Shown here: one piece after another, positions 1-9,732 of the stretch | Layout of the letters: every line of letters starts with the position of its first letter | Position numbering within the stretch: position 1 is the first letter of the stretch | NCBI GenBank assembly: GCA_049651845.1 | Contig: JBASCW010000149.1 | Location: forward strand, 1-32,205 | DNA: 32,205 nt | DNA from: RBG-16-66-20 sp049651845 | GTDB lineage: Bacteria; Pseudomonadota; Gammaproteobacteria; Burkholderiales; SG8-39 | Direction of reading: 5' to 3' | Position numbers and translations under genes: made by a program | The notes under the pieces: model-generated | The model's database searches: none | The model's input: the letters and a program-made list of their open reading frames with translations, nothing else | What the model was told of the DNA's origin: nothing

Positions 1-121
1 GAGTGCAGAATCGATCGCGCTAACCACTCGCCCGATCAAACCTCGCTCTCAAAACCTGATGTTGCAGCGGCGCTACATGCCGCCTCGATCGGAGAAAAGA
101 CCGCGAACTGTGGAAGTTGGG

Positions 122-814
122 CTAGCGCTGCCGTACCACCTGGTAGGGGCGCAGCACGTAGTACAGCGTGGCGAAGCCGCTCCAGATGTGCACCAGCCGC
201 GTGAACGGGAAGACGAGGAAGATCGTCAGGCCGAGCGTGATGTGCAGCTTGAACACCAGCGCCGCCTCGGCGATCAGCTCGGCGGCGCCGCCGCGGAAGG
301 TGACGATGCGCTGCGCCCAGTCCATGAAGCGCAGCATCTCGGTGCCGTCGCGGTGCGCCCAGGACACGGTGATCGAGAGCAGCCCGAGCACGAGCTGCGC
401 GAGCAGCAGGAACAGCACCACGACGTCCATCGTCCGGCTGGTCACGCGGATGCGCGGATCGGACAGGCGCCGGTGCAGCAGCAGCAGCAGGCCCACCAGG
501 CACATCACGCCGGCGATGCCGCCGGCAACGATGGCCAGCATCTGCTTGGCCGGCGCACTGACGCCGAGCACGTGCCAGACCGCGACCGGCGTGAACAGGC
601 CGAAGAAGTGGCCGAGGAAGATGCCCAGCACGCCGATGTGGAACAGGTTCGATCCCCAGCGCAGCTGGCCGCGGCGCAGCAGCTGCGAGCTGTCGCTCTT
701 CCAGGTGTACTGCTCCCGGTCGAAGCGGATCAGGCTGCCGAGGAAGAACACCACCAGGGCGATGTAGGGGTAGTAGCCGAACAGAAACTGGTTGAGGTAA
801 CCGGAAACGTCCAT
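122..814 (-). CDS. narI: Respiratory nitrate reductase gamma subunit NarI (cytochrome b)
   Basis: NarI anchors NarGH to the inner membrane, oxidises quinol and passes electrons through two b hemes to NarH. The 230-residue protein has the usual family length (about 225) and five hydrophobic segments. Four histidines fit the heme ligands: H59 and H69 in the second helix (FHIGVLGIFLGHFFG) and H191 and H209 in the last part (KLHITLG and RLVHIWSG). It is the last gene of narK1K2GHJI and starts 13 bases after the narJ stop, with a GGGAGA ribosome binding site between them. The 121 bases downstream to the window edge hold no convincing gene or terminator. The family assignment is secure. Confidence 0.97.
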   Translation of the reverse strand: MDVSGYLNQFLFGYYPYIALVVFFLGSLIRFDREQYTWKSDSSQLLRRGQLRWGSNLFHIGVLGIFLGHFFGLFTPVAVWHVLGVSAPAKQMLAIVAGGIAGVMCLVGLLLLLHRRLSDPRIRVTSRTMDVVVLFLLLAQLVLGLLSITVSWAHRDGTEMLRFMDWAQRIVTFRGGAAELIAEAALVFKLHITLGLTIFLVFPFTRLVHIWSGFATLYYVLRPYQVVRQR

Positions 815-827
815 CGTCGTTCTCCCG

Positions 828-1484
828 TCAGCGGGGCCTGTTCATGAACCGCACCACCTGCGGCTTCGTCTGCGCATCGGTGCATCCCGGACCGAACACC
901 ACCGGCGCATCGGTCCACTCCTCGTCGAGCGAAGCGTCCTCCGGCTGCGCCGCAGCGGGCCCGTTCCGCTCGTCGAGCGCCGGCTCGCCGGCGACCTGCA
1001 GCAGCGCGCCGAACACCGCGCTGTAGCGGCTGCGCCGGCCCGCCAGCGCTTCGCCGATGGCGCGCAGCACGTGCGCGCAATCGCCGAGCATGTCCTGGAC
1101 CTCTTCGTAGGGGCGCGTGGACAGGTACTCCAGCACCGCGGGCAGGTAGTCCGGCAGCTCGTTCGCCTGCAGCTCCATGCCGTGGCGCGCGTACAGCGCG
1201 CGCAGGTCCACCATCGCCGGCCCGCGGTCGCGCGCGTCGCCGTGCACGTGCTCGAACAGGTGCAGCGAGGTGCGCCGCCCGCGGTCGAACAGGTCCACGT
1301 ACTTCTCCTGGGCCGCGTAGGGATCGGCGGCCGAGAGCTCGTCGATGAGCGCCCCGATGCGCGCCTGCGCGTCGCAGCCGATGCGCTTCTCCGCGGCGAC
1401 GAGCGCGCGGATCTCCGGCAGCGCCTCGATGAGCGCGGGCTCCGGGTAGGTCAGCAGGGCTGCCAGCGCCTTGAGTGTCCGCAT
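828..1484 (-). CDS. narJ: Nitrate reductase molybdenum cofactor assembly chaperone NarJ
   Basis: NarJ is a cytoplasmic TorD-family chaperone that binds apo-NarG and permits Mo-cofactor insertion and membrane docking; it is not part of the final enzyme. The 218-residue protein starts MRTLKALAALLTYPEP, typical of NarJ, and has the conserved helical core (YVDLFDRGRRTSLHLFEHVHG, residues about 62-82, then LPDYLPAVLEYL). I chose the ATG at 1484 because an AGGAGG ribosome binding site overlapping the narH stop codon lies just before it; the open frame extends much further upstream, but that part is out-of-frame reading of narH. The C-terminal 40 residues are acidic and proline/alanine rich, as often seen in this family. 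Confidence 0.95.
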   Translation of the reverse strand: MRTLKALAALLTYPEPALIEALPEIRALVAAEKRIGCDAQARIGALIDELSAADPYAAQEKYVDLFDRGRRTSLHLFEHVHGDARDRGPAMVDLRALYARHGMELQANELPDYLPAVLEYLSTRPYEEVQDMLGDCAHVLRAIGEALAGRRSRYSAVFGALLQVAGEPALDERNGPAAAQPEDASLDEEWTDAPVVFGPGCTDAQTKPQVVRFMNRPR

Positions 1485-1492
1485 GGCTCCTC

Positions 1493-3016
1493 CTAGAGCG
1501 TCGCCTTGATGGGAATCACCTTCTTCTTCTTGCCGCCGAACAGGCTCGCCTCGCCTTCGCCGTCGGAGCAGCCGTTGCCGAAGGAGAAGCCGCAGCCGCC
1601 GCGCAGGTCGAACGCGTTCTCCGCGTACTCGCGCTGCGCGGTGGGGATCACGTAGCGGTCCTCGTAGTTGGCGATCGCCAGGTACCGGTACATGTCCTCG
1701 ACCTCCTGCACGCTCATGCCGACCTGCTGCAGCACCGCGGCGTCGTCGCGCTTCTCCACGTGCCGCGCGCGCATGTAGGCGCGCATCGCCAGCATGCGCT
1801 CGAGCGCCGAGGCGACCACCGCCTCGTCGCCCGCGGTCAGCAGGTTGGCGAGGTACTTGAGCGGGATGCGCAGGCTGCGCACGTCCGGCAGCTCGCCGAA
1901 GGCGCCCATCTGCCCGGAACTCGCGGCCGCGGAGATCGGCGACAGCGGCGGCACGTACCAGACCATGGGCAGCGTGCGGTATTCCGGGTGCAACGGCAAC
2001 GCCACCTTCCACTCCACCGCCATCTTGTAGACCGGCGAGCCCCCGGCCGCGGCGAGCCAGGCTTCCGGCACGCCGTCCTTGCGCGCCTGCGCGATCACCG
2101 CCGGGTCGTTCGGGTCGAGGAACAGGCCGAGCTGCGCGGCATACAGGTCCTTCTCGCGCTCCACGCTCGCGGCCTGCTCGATGCGGTCGGCGTCGTACAA
2201 CAGCACGCCGAGGTAGCGGATGCGGCCCACGCAGGTCTCGGAGCACACCGTGGGCTGGCCCGCTTCGATACGCGGGTAGCAGAAGATGCACTTCTCGGCC
2301 TTGCCGGTGGACCAGTTGTAGTAGATCTTCTTGTACGGGCAGCCCGACACGCACATGCGCCAGCCGCGGCACTTGTCCTGGTCGATCAGCACGATGCCGT
2401 CCTCCTCGCGCTTGTAGATCGAGCCCGACGGGCAGGAGGCCACGCAGCTCGGGTTCAGGCAGTGCTCGCACAGGCGCGGCAGGTACATCATGAAGGTATT
2501 CTCGAACTGGCCGCACATCTCCTTCTGCATGCCCTCGAAGTTGGCGTCCTTGGAGCGCGCCGCGAACTCGCCGCCGAGGATCTCCTCCCAGTTCGGGCCC
2601 CACTCGATCTTCTCCATGCGCTCGCCGGTGATCAGCGAGCGCGGCCGCGCCACGGGCGAGGCCTTCATCTCGGGCGCCGTGTGCAGGTGCTCGTAGTCGA
2701 AGGTGAAGGGCTCGTAGTAGTCGTCGATCTGCGGCAGCTTCGGGTTGGCGAACAGCTTCATGAGGATCGCCCACTTGCCGCCCTGCTTGGGCACCAGCTT
2801 GCCGTCGGGCTTGCGTACCCAGCCGCCCTCCCACTTCTCCTGGTTCTCCCACTCCTTCGGGTAGCCGATGCCGGGCTTGGTCTCGACGTTGTTGAACCAC
2901 GCGTACTCCATGCCCTCGCGCGAGGTCCAGACGTTCTTGCAGGTCACCGAGCAGGTGTGGCAGCCGATGCACTTGTCGAGGTTCAGCACCATGCCGATCT
3001 GCGCGCGCACTTTCAT
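1493..3016 (-). CDS. narH: Respiratory nitrate reductase beta subunit NarH (Fe-S)
   Basis: NarH carries electrons from NarI hemes to NarG through four Fe-S clusters on the cytoplasmic face. The protein has 507 residues against about 512 in E. coli. Cluster motifs are complete: CIGCHTCSVTC at residues 16-26, then CEHCLNPSCVASC and CRGWRMCVSGC, where W replaces a cysteine as expected for the [3Fe-4S] cluster, and CIFC followed by CSETC. The start at 3016 is set by a strong AAGGAGG site six bases upstream and by the conserved MKVRAQIGMVLNLDKCIGC start. Its ATG overlaps the narG stop by four bases (ATGA), so the subunits are translationally coupled. Confidence 0.97.
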   Translation of the reverse strand: MKVRAQIGMVLNLDKCIGCHTCSVTCKNVWTSREGMEYAWFNNVETKPGIGYPKEWENQEKWEGGWVRKPDGKLVPKQGGKWAILMKLFANPKLPQIDDYYEPFTFDYEHLHTAPEMKASPVARPRSLITGERMEKIEWGPNWEEILGGEFAARSKDANFEGMQKEMCGQFENTFMMYLPRLCEHCLNPSCVASCPSGSIYKREEDGIVLIDQDKCRGWRMCVSGCPYKKIYYNWSTGKAEKCIFCYPRIEAGQPTVCSETCVGRIRYLGVLLYDADRIEQAASVEREKDLYAAQLGLFLDPNDPAVIAQARKDGVPEAWLAAAGGSPVYKMAVEWKVALPLHPEYRTLPMVWYVPPLSPISAAASSGQMGAFGELPDVRSLRIPLKYLANLLTAGDEAVVASALERMLAMRAYMRARHVEKRDDAAVLQQVGMSVQEVEDMYRYLAIANYEDRYVIPTAQREYAENAFDLRGGCGFSFGNGCSDGEGEASLFGGKKKKVIPIKATL

Positions 3017-6000
3017 GATTGGCCTCCTTGCGCGGCGCCCGCCGCCGGTTCGTCGAGCCAGTCCACCTTGTTCATCTTGCGCACGATGACGAACTCGTCG
3101 CGGTTGGTGCCGATCGTGCCGTAGTAGTTGAAGCCGTAGCTCTGCTGCGCGTAGCCGCCGATCATGTGCGTCGGCTTGACCACCGCGCGCGTCACCGAGT
3201 TGTGGATGCCGCCGCGCGCGCCCGTGACTTCCGAGCCGGGCACGTTCACGATCTTCTCCTGCGCGTGGTACATCATGCACATGCCGTCGCGCACGCGCTG
3301 CGACACCACCGCGCGCGCGGTGATCGCGCCGTTGACGTTGTAGAGCTCGATCCAGTCGTTGTCGACGATGCCGGCCTGCTTCGCGTCGTTCTCCGACAGC
3401 CAGACGATCGGCCCGCCGCGCGACAGCGTGAGCATGATCAGGTTGTCGGTGTAGGTCGAGTGGATGCCCCACTTCTGGTGCGGCGTGATGAAGTTGAGCA
3501 CCACCTCGGGGTTGCCGTTGTCCTTCTGCCCCTGGATCGGCGCGATGGTCTTGAGGTCCACCGGCGGCTTGTAGACGCACAGGCCCTCGCCGAAGCCGAG
3601 CATCCATTTGTGGTCCTGGTAGAACTGCTGGCGGCCGGTCAGCGTGCGCCACGGGATCAGCTCGTGCACGTTGGTGTAGCCCGCGTTGTAGCTCACGTGC
3701 TCGGATTCCAGGCCGCTCCAGGTCGGGCTCGAGATGATCTTGCGCGGCTGCGCCTGGATGTCGCGGAAGCGGATCTTTTCATCCTCCTTCGGCACCGCCA
3801 GGTGCTTGTGCTCGCGGCCCGTGATCTTGGAGAGCGCCTCCCAGGCCTTGACCGCGACTTCGCCGTTGGTCTCGGGCGCGAGCATCAGCACCACTTCGCA
3901 GGCGTCGATGTCCGACTCGATGCGCGGCAGGCCCTTGGTCAGACCCTCGGCCGTCACCGGGTAGTTGAGGTTCCTGAGGTTCTCCACCTCGCGCTCGGTG
4001 TTCCAGGCGATGCCCTTGCCGCCGTTGCCGACCTTGGCCAGCAGCGGGCCCAGCGCCGTGAACTTCTTGTAGGTGTTCGGGTAGTCGCGCTCGACCACCG
4101 TCATCTGCGGCGCGGTCTTGCCCGGTACCAGCTCGCATTCGCCGCGCTTCCAGTCCTTGACCGCCAGCGGCTGCGCGAGCTCGCTCGGCGTGTCGTGCAT
4201 CGTCGGCGTCAGCACCAGTTCCTTCTCCACGCCGAGGTGGCCCACCACGACTTCCGAGAACTTCTTCGCGATGCCCTTGTAGATCTCCCAGTCGCTGCGC
4301 GATTCCCAGACCGGGTCCACGGCCGCCGACAGCGGGTGGATGAACGGGTGCATGTCGGAGGTGTTGAGGTCGTTCTTCTCGTACCAGGTGGCTGTCGGCA
4401 GCACGATGTCCGAGTACAGGCAGGTGGTGGACATGCGGAAATCCAGCGTCACCAGCAGGTCGAGCTTGCCGGTGGGCGCGTCCGCGCGCCAGGCCACCTC
4501 TTCGGGCTTGTCGGCGCCCAGGCCGCCCAGGTCCTTGCCCTGCACGCCGTGCGTGGTGCCCAGCAGGTGCTTGAGGAAGTACTCGTGCCCCTTGCCGCTG
4601 GAGCCCAGCAGGTTGGAGCGCCAGACGAAGAGGTTCCTCGGGAAGTTGGCAGGATGGTCCGGGTCTTCGCAGGACAGCTTCAGCGTGCCGTCCTTGAGGC
4701 CCTTGACCGCATGGTCCTTCGGATCGGCGCCGGCCTTGGCCGCGTCACGGCAGACCTGCAGGGGGTTGGTCTGCAGCTGCGGCGCGCTCGGCAGCCAGCC
4801 CATGCGCTCGGCGCGCACGTTGTAGTCGATCAGGCTGCCCGTGAACGCCTGCGGGTCGGCGAGCGGCGAAAGGATCTCCTTCACCTGCAGCTTCTCGTAG
4901 CGCCACTGGTCGGTGTGCGCGTAGAAGAACGAGGTCGAATTCATCTGGCGCGGCGGCCGGTGCCAGTCGAGCGCGAAGGCGAGCGCGGTCCAGCCGGTCT
5001 GCGGCCGCAGCTTCTCCTGCCCCACGTAGTGCGCCCAGCCGCCGCCGGACTGGCCCACGCAGCCGCACAGCACCAGCATGTTGATGATGCCGCGGTAGTT
5101 CATGTCGCTGTGATACCAGTGGTTCATCGCGGCGCCGATGATGATCATCGACTTGCCGTGGGTCTTGTCGGCGTTGTCGGCGAACTGCCGCGCCACCGCG
5201 ATCACGTCCTCGGACTTGACGCCGGTGATCTTCTCCTGCCACGCCGGCGTGTACGGCACGTCGGCGGCGTAGGACTTGGCGACGTTGCCGCCGCCCAGGC
5301 CGCGGTCGATGCCGTAGTTGGCCGCCATCAGGTCGAACACCGTGGCGACGAAGCATTCGCCGCCGGCGAGCGCGAGCTTGCGCGCCGGGACGTTGCGCGC
5401 GAGGACGTTGCCGCCCTGGTCGTTGTGCTGGAAGCGCTCGTTGACGATGCCGCCGAAGTACGGGAACGCCACCGGCACCGCTTCGTCGCGCCGGTTGATC
5501 AGCGACAGCGCGAGCCTGACCTCGCCGCCCGAGGCGGCGTTCTTCGGCTCCAGGTTCCACTTGCCGTCCGCCTGGCCCCAGCGGAAGCCGATCGAGCCGT
5601 TCGGCGCGACCGGATTGCCCGAGTCCTCGTCGATGGCGATGGTCTTCCAGTCGGGGTTGTTCGCCTGCCCGAGCCCGCCGCCGAAATCGCTCGCGCGCAC
5701 GAAGCGGTCGGGCACGTAGCGCTCGCCGCGCTTGACGAGCTTCACGAGCATCGGCAGGTCGCTGTAGCGGCGCACGTAGTCGGTGAAATAGGCCGAGGGC
5801 CGGTCGAGGTGGAATTCCTTGAAGATCACGTGGCCCATCGCCATCGCCATCGCCGCGTCGGTGCCCTGCTTGGGATGCAGCCAGAGGTCGCACAGCTTGG
5901 CGACCTCGGAATAGTCCGGCGTCACGGCCACGGTCTTCGCGCCCTTGTAGCGCACCTCGGTGAAGAAGTGCGCGTCCGGCGTGCGCGTCTGGGGCACGTT

Positions 6001-6762
6001 CGAGCCCCAGGCCATGAGGTAGGTCGAGTTGTACCAGTCCGCCGATTCCGGCACGTCGGTCTGCTCGCCCCAGACCTGCGGGCTCGCGGGCGGCAGGTCG
6101 CAGTACCAGTCGTAGAAGCTCATGCACACGCCGCCGATGAGCGAGAGGTAGCGGCTGCCGGCGGCGTAGGACACCATCGACATCGCCGGGATGGGCGAGA
6201 AGCCGATGACGCGGTCCGGGCCGTGCTTCTTGATGGTGTAGACGTTGGCGGCGGCGACGATCTCGTTGGTTTCCTCCCAGGTCGCGCGCACGAAGCCGCC
6301 CATGCCGCGCACCGCCTTGTAGGACTGGGCGCGCTGCGCGTCCTCGACGATCGAGGCCCAGGCTTCGACGGGTCCGAGCGTCTTGCGCGCCTCGCGCCAC
6401 AGGCGCATCAGGCGCCCGCGCACCATCGGGTACTTGATGCGGTTGGCGCTATAGAGGTACCAGGAATAGGAGGCGCCGCGCGAGCAGCCGCGCGGCTCGT
6501 GGTTCGGCATGTCGGGGCGCGTGCGCGGGTAGTCGGTCTGCTGCGTCTCCCAGGTGACGATGCCGCCCTTGACGTAGATCTTCCAGCTGCAGGAGCCCGT
6601 GCAGTTCACGCCGTGGGTGGAGCGCACGATCTTGTCGTGCTGCCAGCGCTTGCGGTAGCCCTCCTCCCAGGTGCGGTCCTCGGTGGTGACCACGCCGTGG
6701 CCGCCGGAAAAGGTCTCGCGCGATTTGCTGAAATAGGTCAGTCGATCGAGGAAATGGCTCAT
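3013..6762 (-). CDS. narG: Respiratory nitrate reductase alpha subunit NarG (molybdenum catalytic subunit)
   Basis: NarG reduces nitrate to nitrite at a bis-MGD molybdenum centre in the cytoplasm. The 1249-residue length matches the family (about 1247). The FS0 [4Fe-4S] ligands are visible as H50, C54, C58 and C93 (HGVNCTGSC, then RGC), and the segment TDVPESADWYNS contains the Asp expected to ligate Mo. The N-terminus (MSHFLDRLTYFSK) and the long SPIPAMSMVSYAAGSRYLSLIGG-like core align by eye with E. coli NarG. A GGAG site lies seven bases before the ATG. It is 24 bases downstream of narK2 and overlaps narH. Nothing looks truncated. Confidence 0.98.
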   Translation of the reverse strand: MSHFLDRLTYFSKSRETFSGGHGVVTTEDRTWEEGYRKRWQHDKIVRSTHGVNCTGSCSWKIYVKGGIVTWETQQTDYPRTRPDMPNHEPRGCSRGASYSWYLYSANRIKYPMVRGRLMRLWREARKTLGPVEAWASIVEDAQRAQSYKAVRGMGGFVRATWEETNEIVAAANVYTIKKHGPDRVIGFSPIPAMSMVSYAAGSRYLSLIGGVCMSFYDWYCDLPPASPQVWGEQTDVPESADWYNSTYLMAWGSNVPQTRTPDAHFFTEVRYKGAKTVAVTPDYSEVAKLCDLWLHPKQGTDAAMAMAMGHVIFKEFHLDRPSAYFTDYVRRYSDLPMLVKLVKRGERYVPDRFVRASDFGGGLGQANNPDWKTIAIDEDSGNPVAPNGSIGFRWGQADGKWNLEPKNAASGGEVRLALSLINRRDEAVPVAFPYFGGIVNERFQHNDQGGNVLARNVPARKLALAGGECFVATVFDLMAANYGIDRGLGGGNVAKSYAADVPYTPAWQEKITGVKSEDVIAVARQFADNADKTHGKSMIIIGAAMNHWYHSDMNYRGIINMLVLCGCVGQSGGGWAHYVGQEKLRPQTGWTALAFALDWHRPPRQMNSTSFFYAHTDQWRYEKLQVKEILSPLADPQAFTGSLIDYNVRAERMGWLPSAPQLQTNPLQVCRDAAKAGADPKDHAVKGLKDGTLKLSCEDPDHPANFPRNLFVWRSNLLGSSGKGHEYFLKHLLGTTHGVQGKDLGGLGADKPEEVAWRADAPTGKLDLLVTLDFRMSTTCLYSDIVLPTATWYEKNDLNTSDMHPFIHPLSAAVDPVWESRSDWEIYKGIAKKFSEVVVGHLGVEKELVLTPTMHDTPSELAQPLAVKDWKRGECELVPGKTAPQMTVVERDYPNTYKKFTALGPLLAKVGNGGKGIAWNTEREVENLRNLNYPVTAEGLTKGLPRIESDIDACEVVLMLAPETNGEVAVKAWEALSKITGREHKHLAVPKEDEKIRFRDIQAQPRKIISSPTWSGLESEHVSYNAGYTNVHELIPWRTLTGRQQFYQDHKWMLGFGEGLCVYKPPVDLKTIAPIQGQKDNGNPEVVLNFITPHQKWGIHSTYTDNLIMLTLSRGGPIVWLSENDAKQAGIVDNDWIELYNVNGAITARAVVSQRVRDGMCMMYHAQEKIVNVPGSEVTGARGGIHNSVTRAVVKPTHMIGGYAQQSYGFNYYGTIGTNRDEFVIVRKMNKVDWLDEPAAGAAQGGQS

Positions 6763-6786
6763 CGAGAAGCTCCGCGTAGTCGGTAT

Positions 6787-8418
6787 TCAGGGGTTCTTCA
6801 CGTACGCGTTGGCGCGCAGGTAGAACCACCAGTTGAGAATCAGGCACAACGCGTAGAACACGGCGAAGCCGTACATCGCGTATTGCGGCGTGCCGGCCTT
6901 GATCTGTTCGCCGATCACGATGGGGGCGACGAAGGCGCCGTAGGCCGCGACCGCCGAGGTCCAGCCCAGCACCGGGCCGGCCTGCGTGCGGTCGAAGATC
7001 ACGCCGATGGTGCGGAAGGTCGAGCCGTTGCCGATGCCGGTGGCGAAGAACAGCAGCATGAACAACCCCAAGAACATCGGGAAATACGTCTCGGGGGTGG
7101 CCGAGGCGTAGGCCTGCATCATCACGTGACCCACCGCGACCGAGGCCACCACCATCACCGCGGAGATCACCTGCGTGACGATCGAGCCGCCGACCTTGTC
7201 GGAGATCCAGCCGCCAACCGGCCGTATCGCCGCGCCCACGAAGGGGCCGATCCAGGCATAGGCGAGGACGCTCGGCGCATTCGGGTTGTTCAGCGTGTGC
7301 TGCATCACGCCGTTGGCGTCGGGCACGTGGCTGATGCCGAAGATCACCTTCATCGCCAGCGGCAGCGCCATCGAGAAGCCGATGAACGAGCCGAAGGTGA
7401 CGATGTACAGCGCCGTCATCGACCAGGTGTGCTTGTCCCTGAAGATGAGGAACTGCTTGGCGACGCCCTCCTTCATCGGGCCGAAGGCCGCGAGCTTCAT
7501 CACCAGCAGCGCGCTGACGATGTCGAGCGGGATCGCCACCCACATGCTGATCAAACCCAGGCCGGTCGGCTTGGGCAGGTACAGGTACAGGCCCAGGATC
7601 GAGGGCACGAAGGCCAGCGTGTACAGGTAGGTGATCTTGAGGAACGCGACGATCGGGTTGCCGGTGTCGGGCGACACCGTCTTCAGGTTGTTCATGCCGA
7701 ACCAGCACAGGATCGACAGCGGCACCAGCGACAGCAGCCAGGCGAAGCCGGCGTTCTGGATCCAGGTTTGCGTGCCCGCGGCGATCTTGCCGAAGATCCA
7801 GCCGCTGTCCTTCTGCAGGATCATCGGCTCGCCGCCCAGCGCGCCGAAAATGCCCACGGTCATGACCAGCGGGATCACCACCTGCATGGTGGTCACGCCG
7901 AAATTTCCGAGGCCCGCATTCAGGCCGAGCGCGGTGCCCTGCAGCCGCTTCGGAAAGAAGGTGCTGATGTTGGACATGGAGCTCGCGAAGTTGCCGCCGC
8001 CCACACCGCACCACAGGGCCATCAGCTGAAAGGCCCACAGCGGCCAGTCCTTGTGCTGCAGCACGATACCCGTGCCCAACGCAGGGGCAAGCAGCATCGC
8101 GGTGGTGAGGAAGATGGTGTTGCGCCCGCCCGCCAGGCGGATCAGGAACGACGCCGGGATGCGCATCGTCGCGCCGGAGATGCCGGCGATCGCGGTCAGC
8201 GTGAACAGCTCGGCCTGGGAGAACGGAAAGCCCAGGTTGAGCATCTGCACGGTGATGATGCCCCACATGCCCCAGACCGCGAAGCCGCACAGCAGCGCCG
8301 GTACCGAGATCCACAGATTGCGGTAGGCGACGCGCTTGCCGGTCTGCTCCCAGAACGCGTCGTCCTCGGGCCGCCAGTCCGTGATGTCGGCGTTGCCGGG
8401 CTGCGCTGGAGAGTTCAT
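6787..8418 (-). CDS. narK2: Nitrate/nitrite transporter, NarK2 type (MFS, NNP family)
   Basis: Predicted inner-membrane transporter exchanging cytoplasmic nitrite for nitrate. The 543-residue protein has 12 probable membrane segments. It carries the NNP signature near residues 155-165 (GTALGLNAGLGNFGV), very close to the corresponding NarK/NarU stretch, plus the second nitrate signature region (GSFIGFSMALPL) and conserved arginines in helices 2 and 8. It is longer than E. coli NarK (463), with extra loop sequence around residues 360-385. It lies 13 bases after narK1 and 24 before narG, so it belongs to the same transcript. The NarK2 subtype (antiport) is inferred from known Paracoccus and Pseudomonas narK1K2 pairs. 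Confidence 0.92.
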   Translation of the reverse strand: MNSPAQPGNADITDWRPEDDAFWEQTGKRVAYRNLWISVPALLCGFAVWGMWGIITVQMLNLGFPFSQAELFTLTAIAGISGATMRIPASFLIRLAGGRNTIFLTTAMLLAPALGTGIVLQHKDWPLWAFQLMALWCGVGGGNFASSMSNISTFFPKRLQGTALGLNAGLGNFGVTTMQVVIPLVMTVGIFGALGGEPMILQKDSGWIFGKIAAGTQTWIQNAGFAWLLSLVPLSILCWFGMNNLKTVSPDTGNPIVAFLKITYLYTLAFVPSILGLYLYLPKPTGLGLISMWVAIPLDIVSALLVMKLAAFGPMKEGVAKQFLIFRDKHTWSMTALYIVTFGSFIGFSMALPLAMKVIFGISHVPDANGVMQHTLNNPNAPSVLAYAWIGPFVGAAIRPVGGWISDKVGGSIVTQVISAVMVVASVAVGHVMMQAYASATPETYFPMFLGLFMLLFFATGIGNGSTFRTIGVIFDRTQAGPVLGWTSAVAAYGAFVAPIVIGEQIKAGTPQYAMYGFAVFYALCLILNWWFYLRANAYVKNP

Positions 8419-8431
8419 GGCAATGCCCGCC

Positions 8432-9697
8432 TCACAGGAGTTGCGCCTCTTCGGCGCGCACGTTCGGCTGCGCGGCGCTCATCGGCCGCACCTCGGTGAA
8501 GTACATCCACATCAGCGACACCCAGACGATGCCGAACATCAGCATGAAGGCCGAGGTGCGAATGCCGGTGAGGTCCACCAGGGCGCCGAACATGATCGGC
8601 AGGATGAAGCCGCCCATGCCGCCCGCGAGGCCCACCACGCCGGACACCACGCCGATGTTGTGCGGGTAGTCGTCGGAGATGTACTTGAAGACCGAGGCCT
8701 TGCCGATCGCGAAGGCAATCCCCATCGTGAACATGATCACGGTGAAGACCGTCGGGCCGAGCCCGAAGTGAAAGGTCTTGGGGCCATTGATGGTGTGAAA
8801 GATGACATCGCTCTGCGGATAGGACAGGAAGAACAGGCAAACCAGGCCCACCCAGAGCACCCACCAGGTGACGGTATGCGCGCCGTACTTGTCGGAGAAC
8901 CAGCCGCCGATGGCGCGCAGCACGCCGCCCGGGATGCTGAAGCCGGCCGCCAGCAACGCCGCGACCTGGATGTCGAAGCCGTACTCGGAGATGTAGTACT
9001 TGGTCATCCACAGCGACAGCGCCACGTAGCCGCCGAAGACGATCGAGTAGTACTGGCTGTAGCGCCACACGACGGGGTCCTTGAGCACCGCCAGCTGTTC
9101 GCGCATCGTCACCTTGCCGCCGCCCGCGGCGTGTTCCTCGTCCGTGTAAGTGAAGAACCAGAAAGCCACGGCGGTGATCAGCATCAGCACCGCGTATACC
9201 TGCGGCACCATCGCCCAGCCGAAGGCCACCACGATGGTCGGCGCCACCAGCTTGGTGACGGCCGCGCCGGTATTGCCGACGCCGAAGATGCCCATGGCGA
9301 GGCCCTGGCGCTCGCGCGCGAACCAGCGCGCGCAGTAGGCGATGCCCACGGTGAACGAGCCGCCCGCCACGCCTACGAAGAGCCCCGTCACGAGGAAGTG
9401 CCAGAACTCGGTGGCGCGCGAGATCAGCCAGATCGGGAACACCGTGGACAGCATCAGGATGAAGAACACGATGCGGCCGCCGTAGCGGTCGGTCCACATC
9501 CCGATCGGCAGCCGGATCAGCGAGCCGGTCAGCACCGGCAGCGCTACCAGCACGCCGAACTGCGTTTCGTTCAGCCCCAGGCTTTGCTTGATCGGGATGC
9601 CGATCACCGCAAACATCATCCAGACCATGAAGCAGACGGTGAAGGCGGTGGTGCTCGCCGTGACCACCGACCATTGCTTGTATGTCTGTGAAGCCAT
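8432..9697 (-). CDS. narK1: Nitrate transporter, NarK1 type (MFS, NNP family)
   Basis: First gene of the nar operon, a 421-residue MFS protein with 12 predicted helices. The NNP signature region is GIFGVGNTGAAVTKLVAP near residues 138-155, and the loop 2-3 motif is PIGMWTDRYGGR. In related denitrifiers NarK1-type proteins import nitrate with protons and start nitrate respiration before nitrite is available for exchange; that role is inferred here. The ATG at 9697 is preceded by a purine-rich GGGGGAC site. Transcription is predicted to start near 9726 from an FNR-box promoter. A pair of distinct NarK types in tandem before narG is a known arrangement in beta- and gammaproteobacterial denitrifiers. 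Confidence 0.92.
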   Translation of the reverse strand: MASQTYKQWSVVTASTTAFTVCFMVWMMFAVIGIPIKQSLGLNETQFGVLVALPVLTGSLIRLPIGMWTDRYGGRIVFFILMLSTVFPIWLISRATEFWHFLVTGLFVGVAGGSFTVGIAYCARWFARERQGLAMGIFGVGNTGAAVTKLVAPTIVVAFGWAMVPQVYAVLMLITAVAFWFFTYTDEEHAAGGGKVTMREQLAVLKDPVVWRYSQYYSIVFGGYVALSLWMTKYYISEYGFDIQVAALLAAGFSIPGGVLRAIGGWFSDKYGAHTVTWWVLWVGLVCLFFLSYPQSDVIFHTINGPKTFHFGLGPTVFTVIMFTMGIAFAIGKASVFKYISDDYPHNIGVVSGVVGLAGGMGGFILPIMFGALVDLTGIRTSAFMLMFGIVWVSLMWMYFTEVRPMSAAQPNVRAEEAQLL

Positions 9698-9732
9698 CGC
9701 CCGTCCCCCTGCGCCCGGTATTGGTTCGGGGC

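Noticed and set aside
66..84. Possible terminator hairpin after narI (GCGGC and GCCGC arms)
   Set aside because: Only a five-bp stem, no U-run, and it is too weak to support.
1506..1519. TTGATGGGAATCAC, an FNR-like sequence
   Set aside because: It lies inside the narH coding end; an activator position would put the start inside narJ, and narJ is already in the operon.
3019..8499. A very long open frame on the plus strand opposite narGH and narK2
   Set aside because: It is the mirror of high-GC codon bias in strongly conserved nar genes on the minus strand; the translation is Ala/Arg/Val/His-rich and low in complexity.
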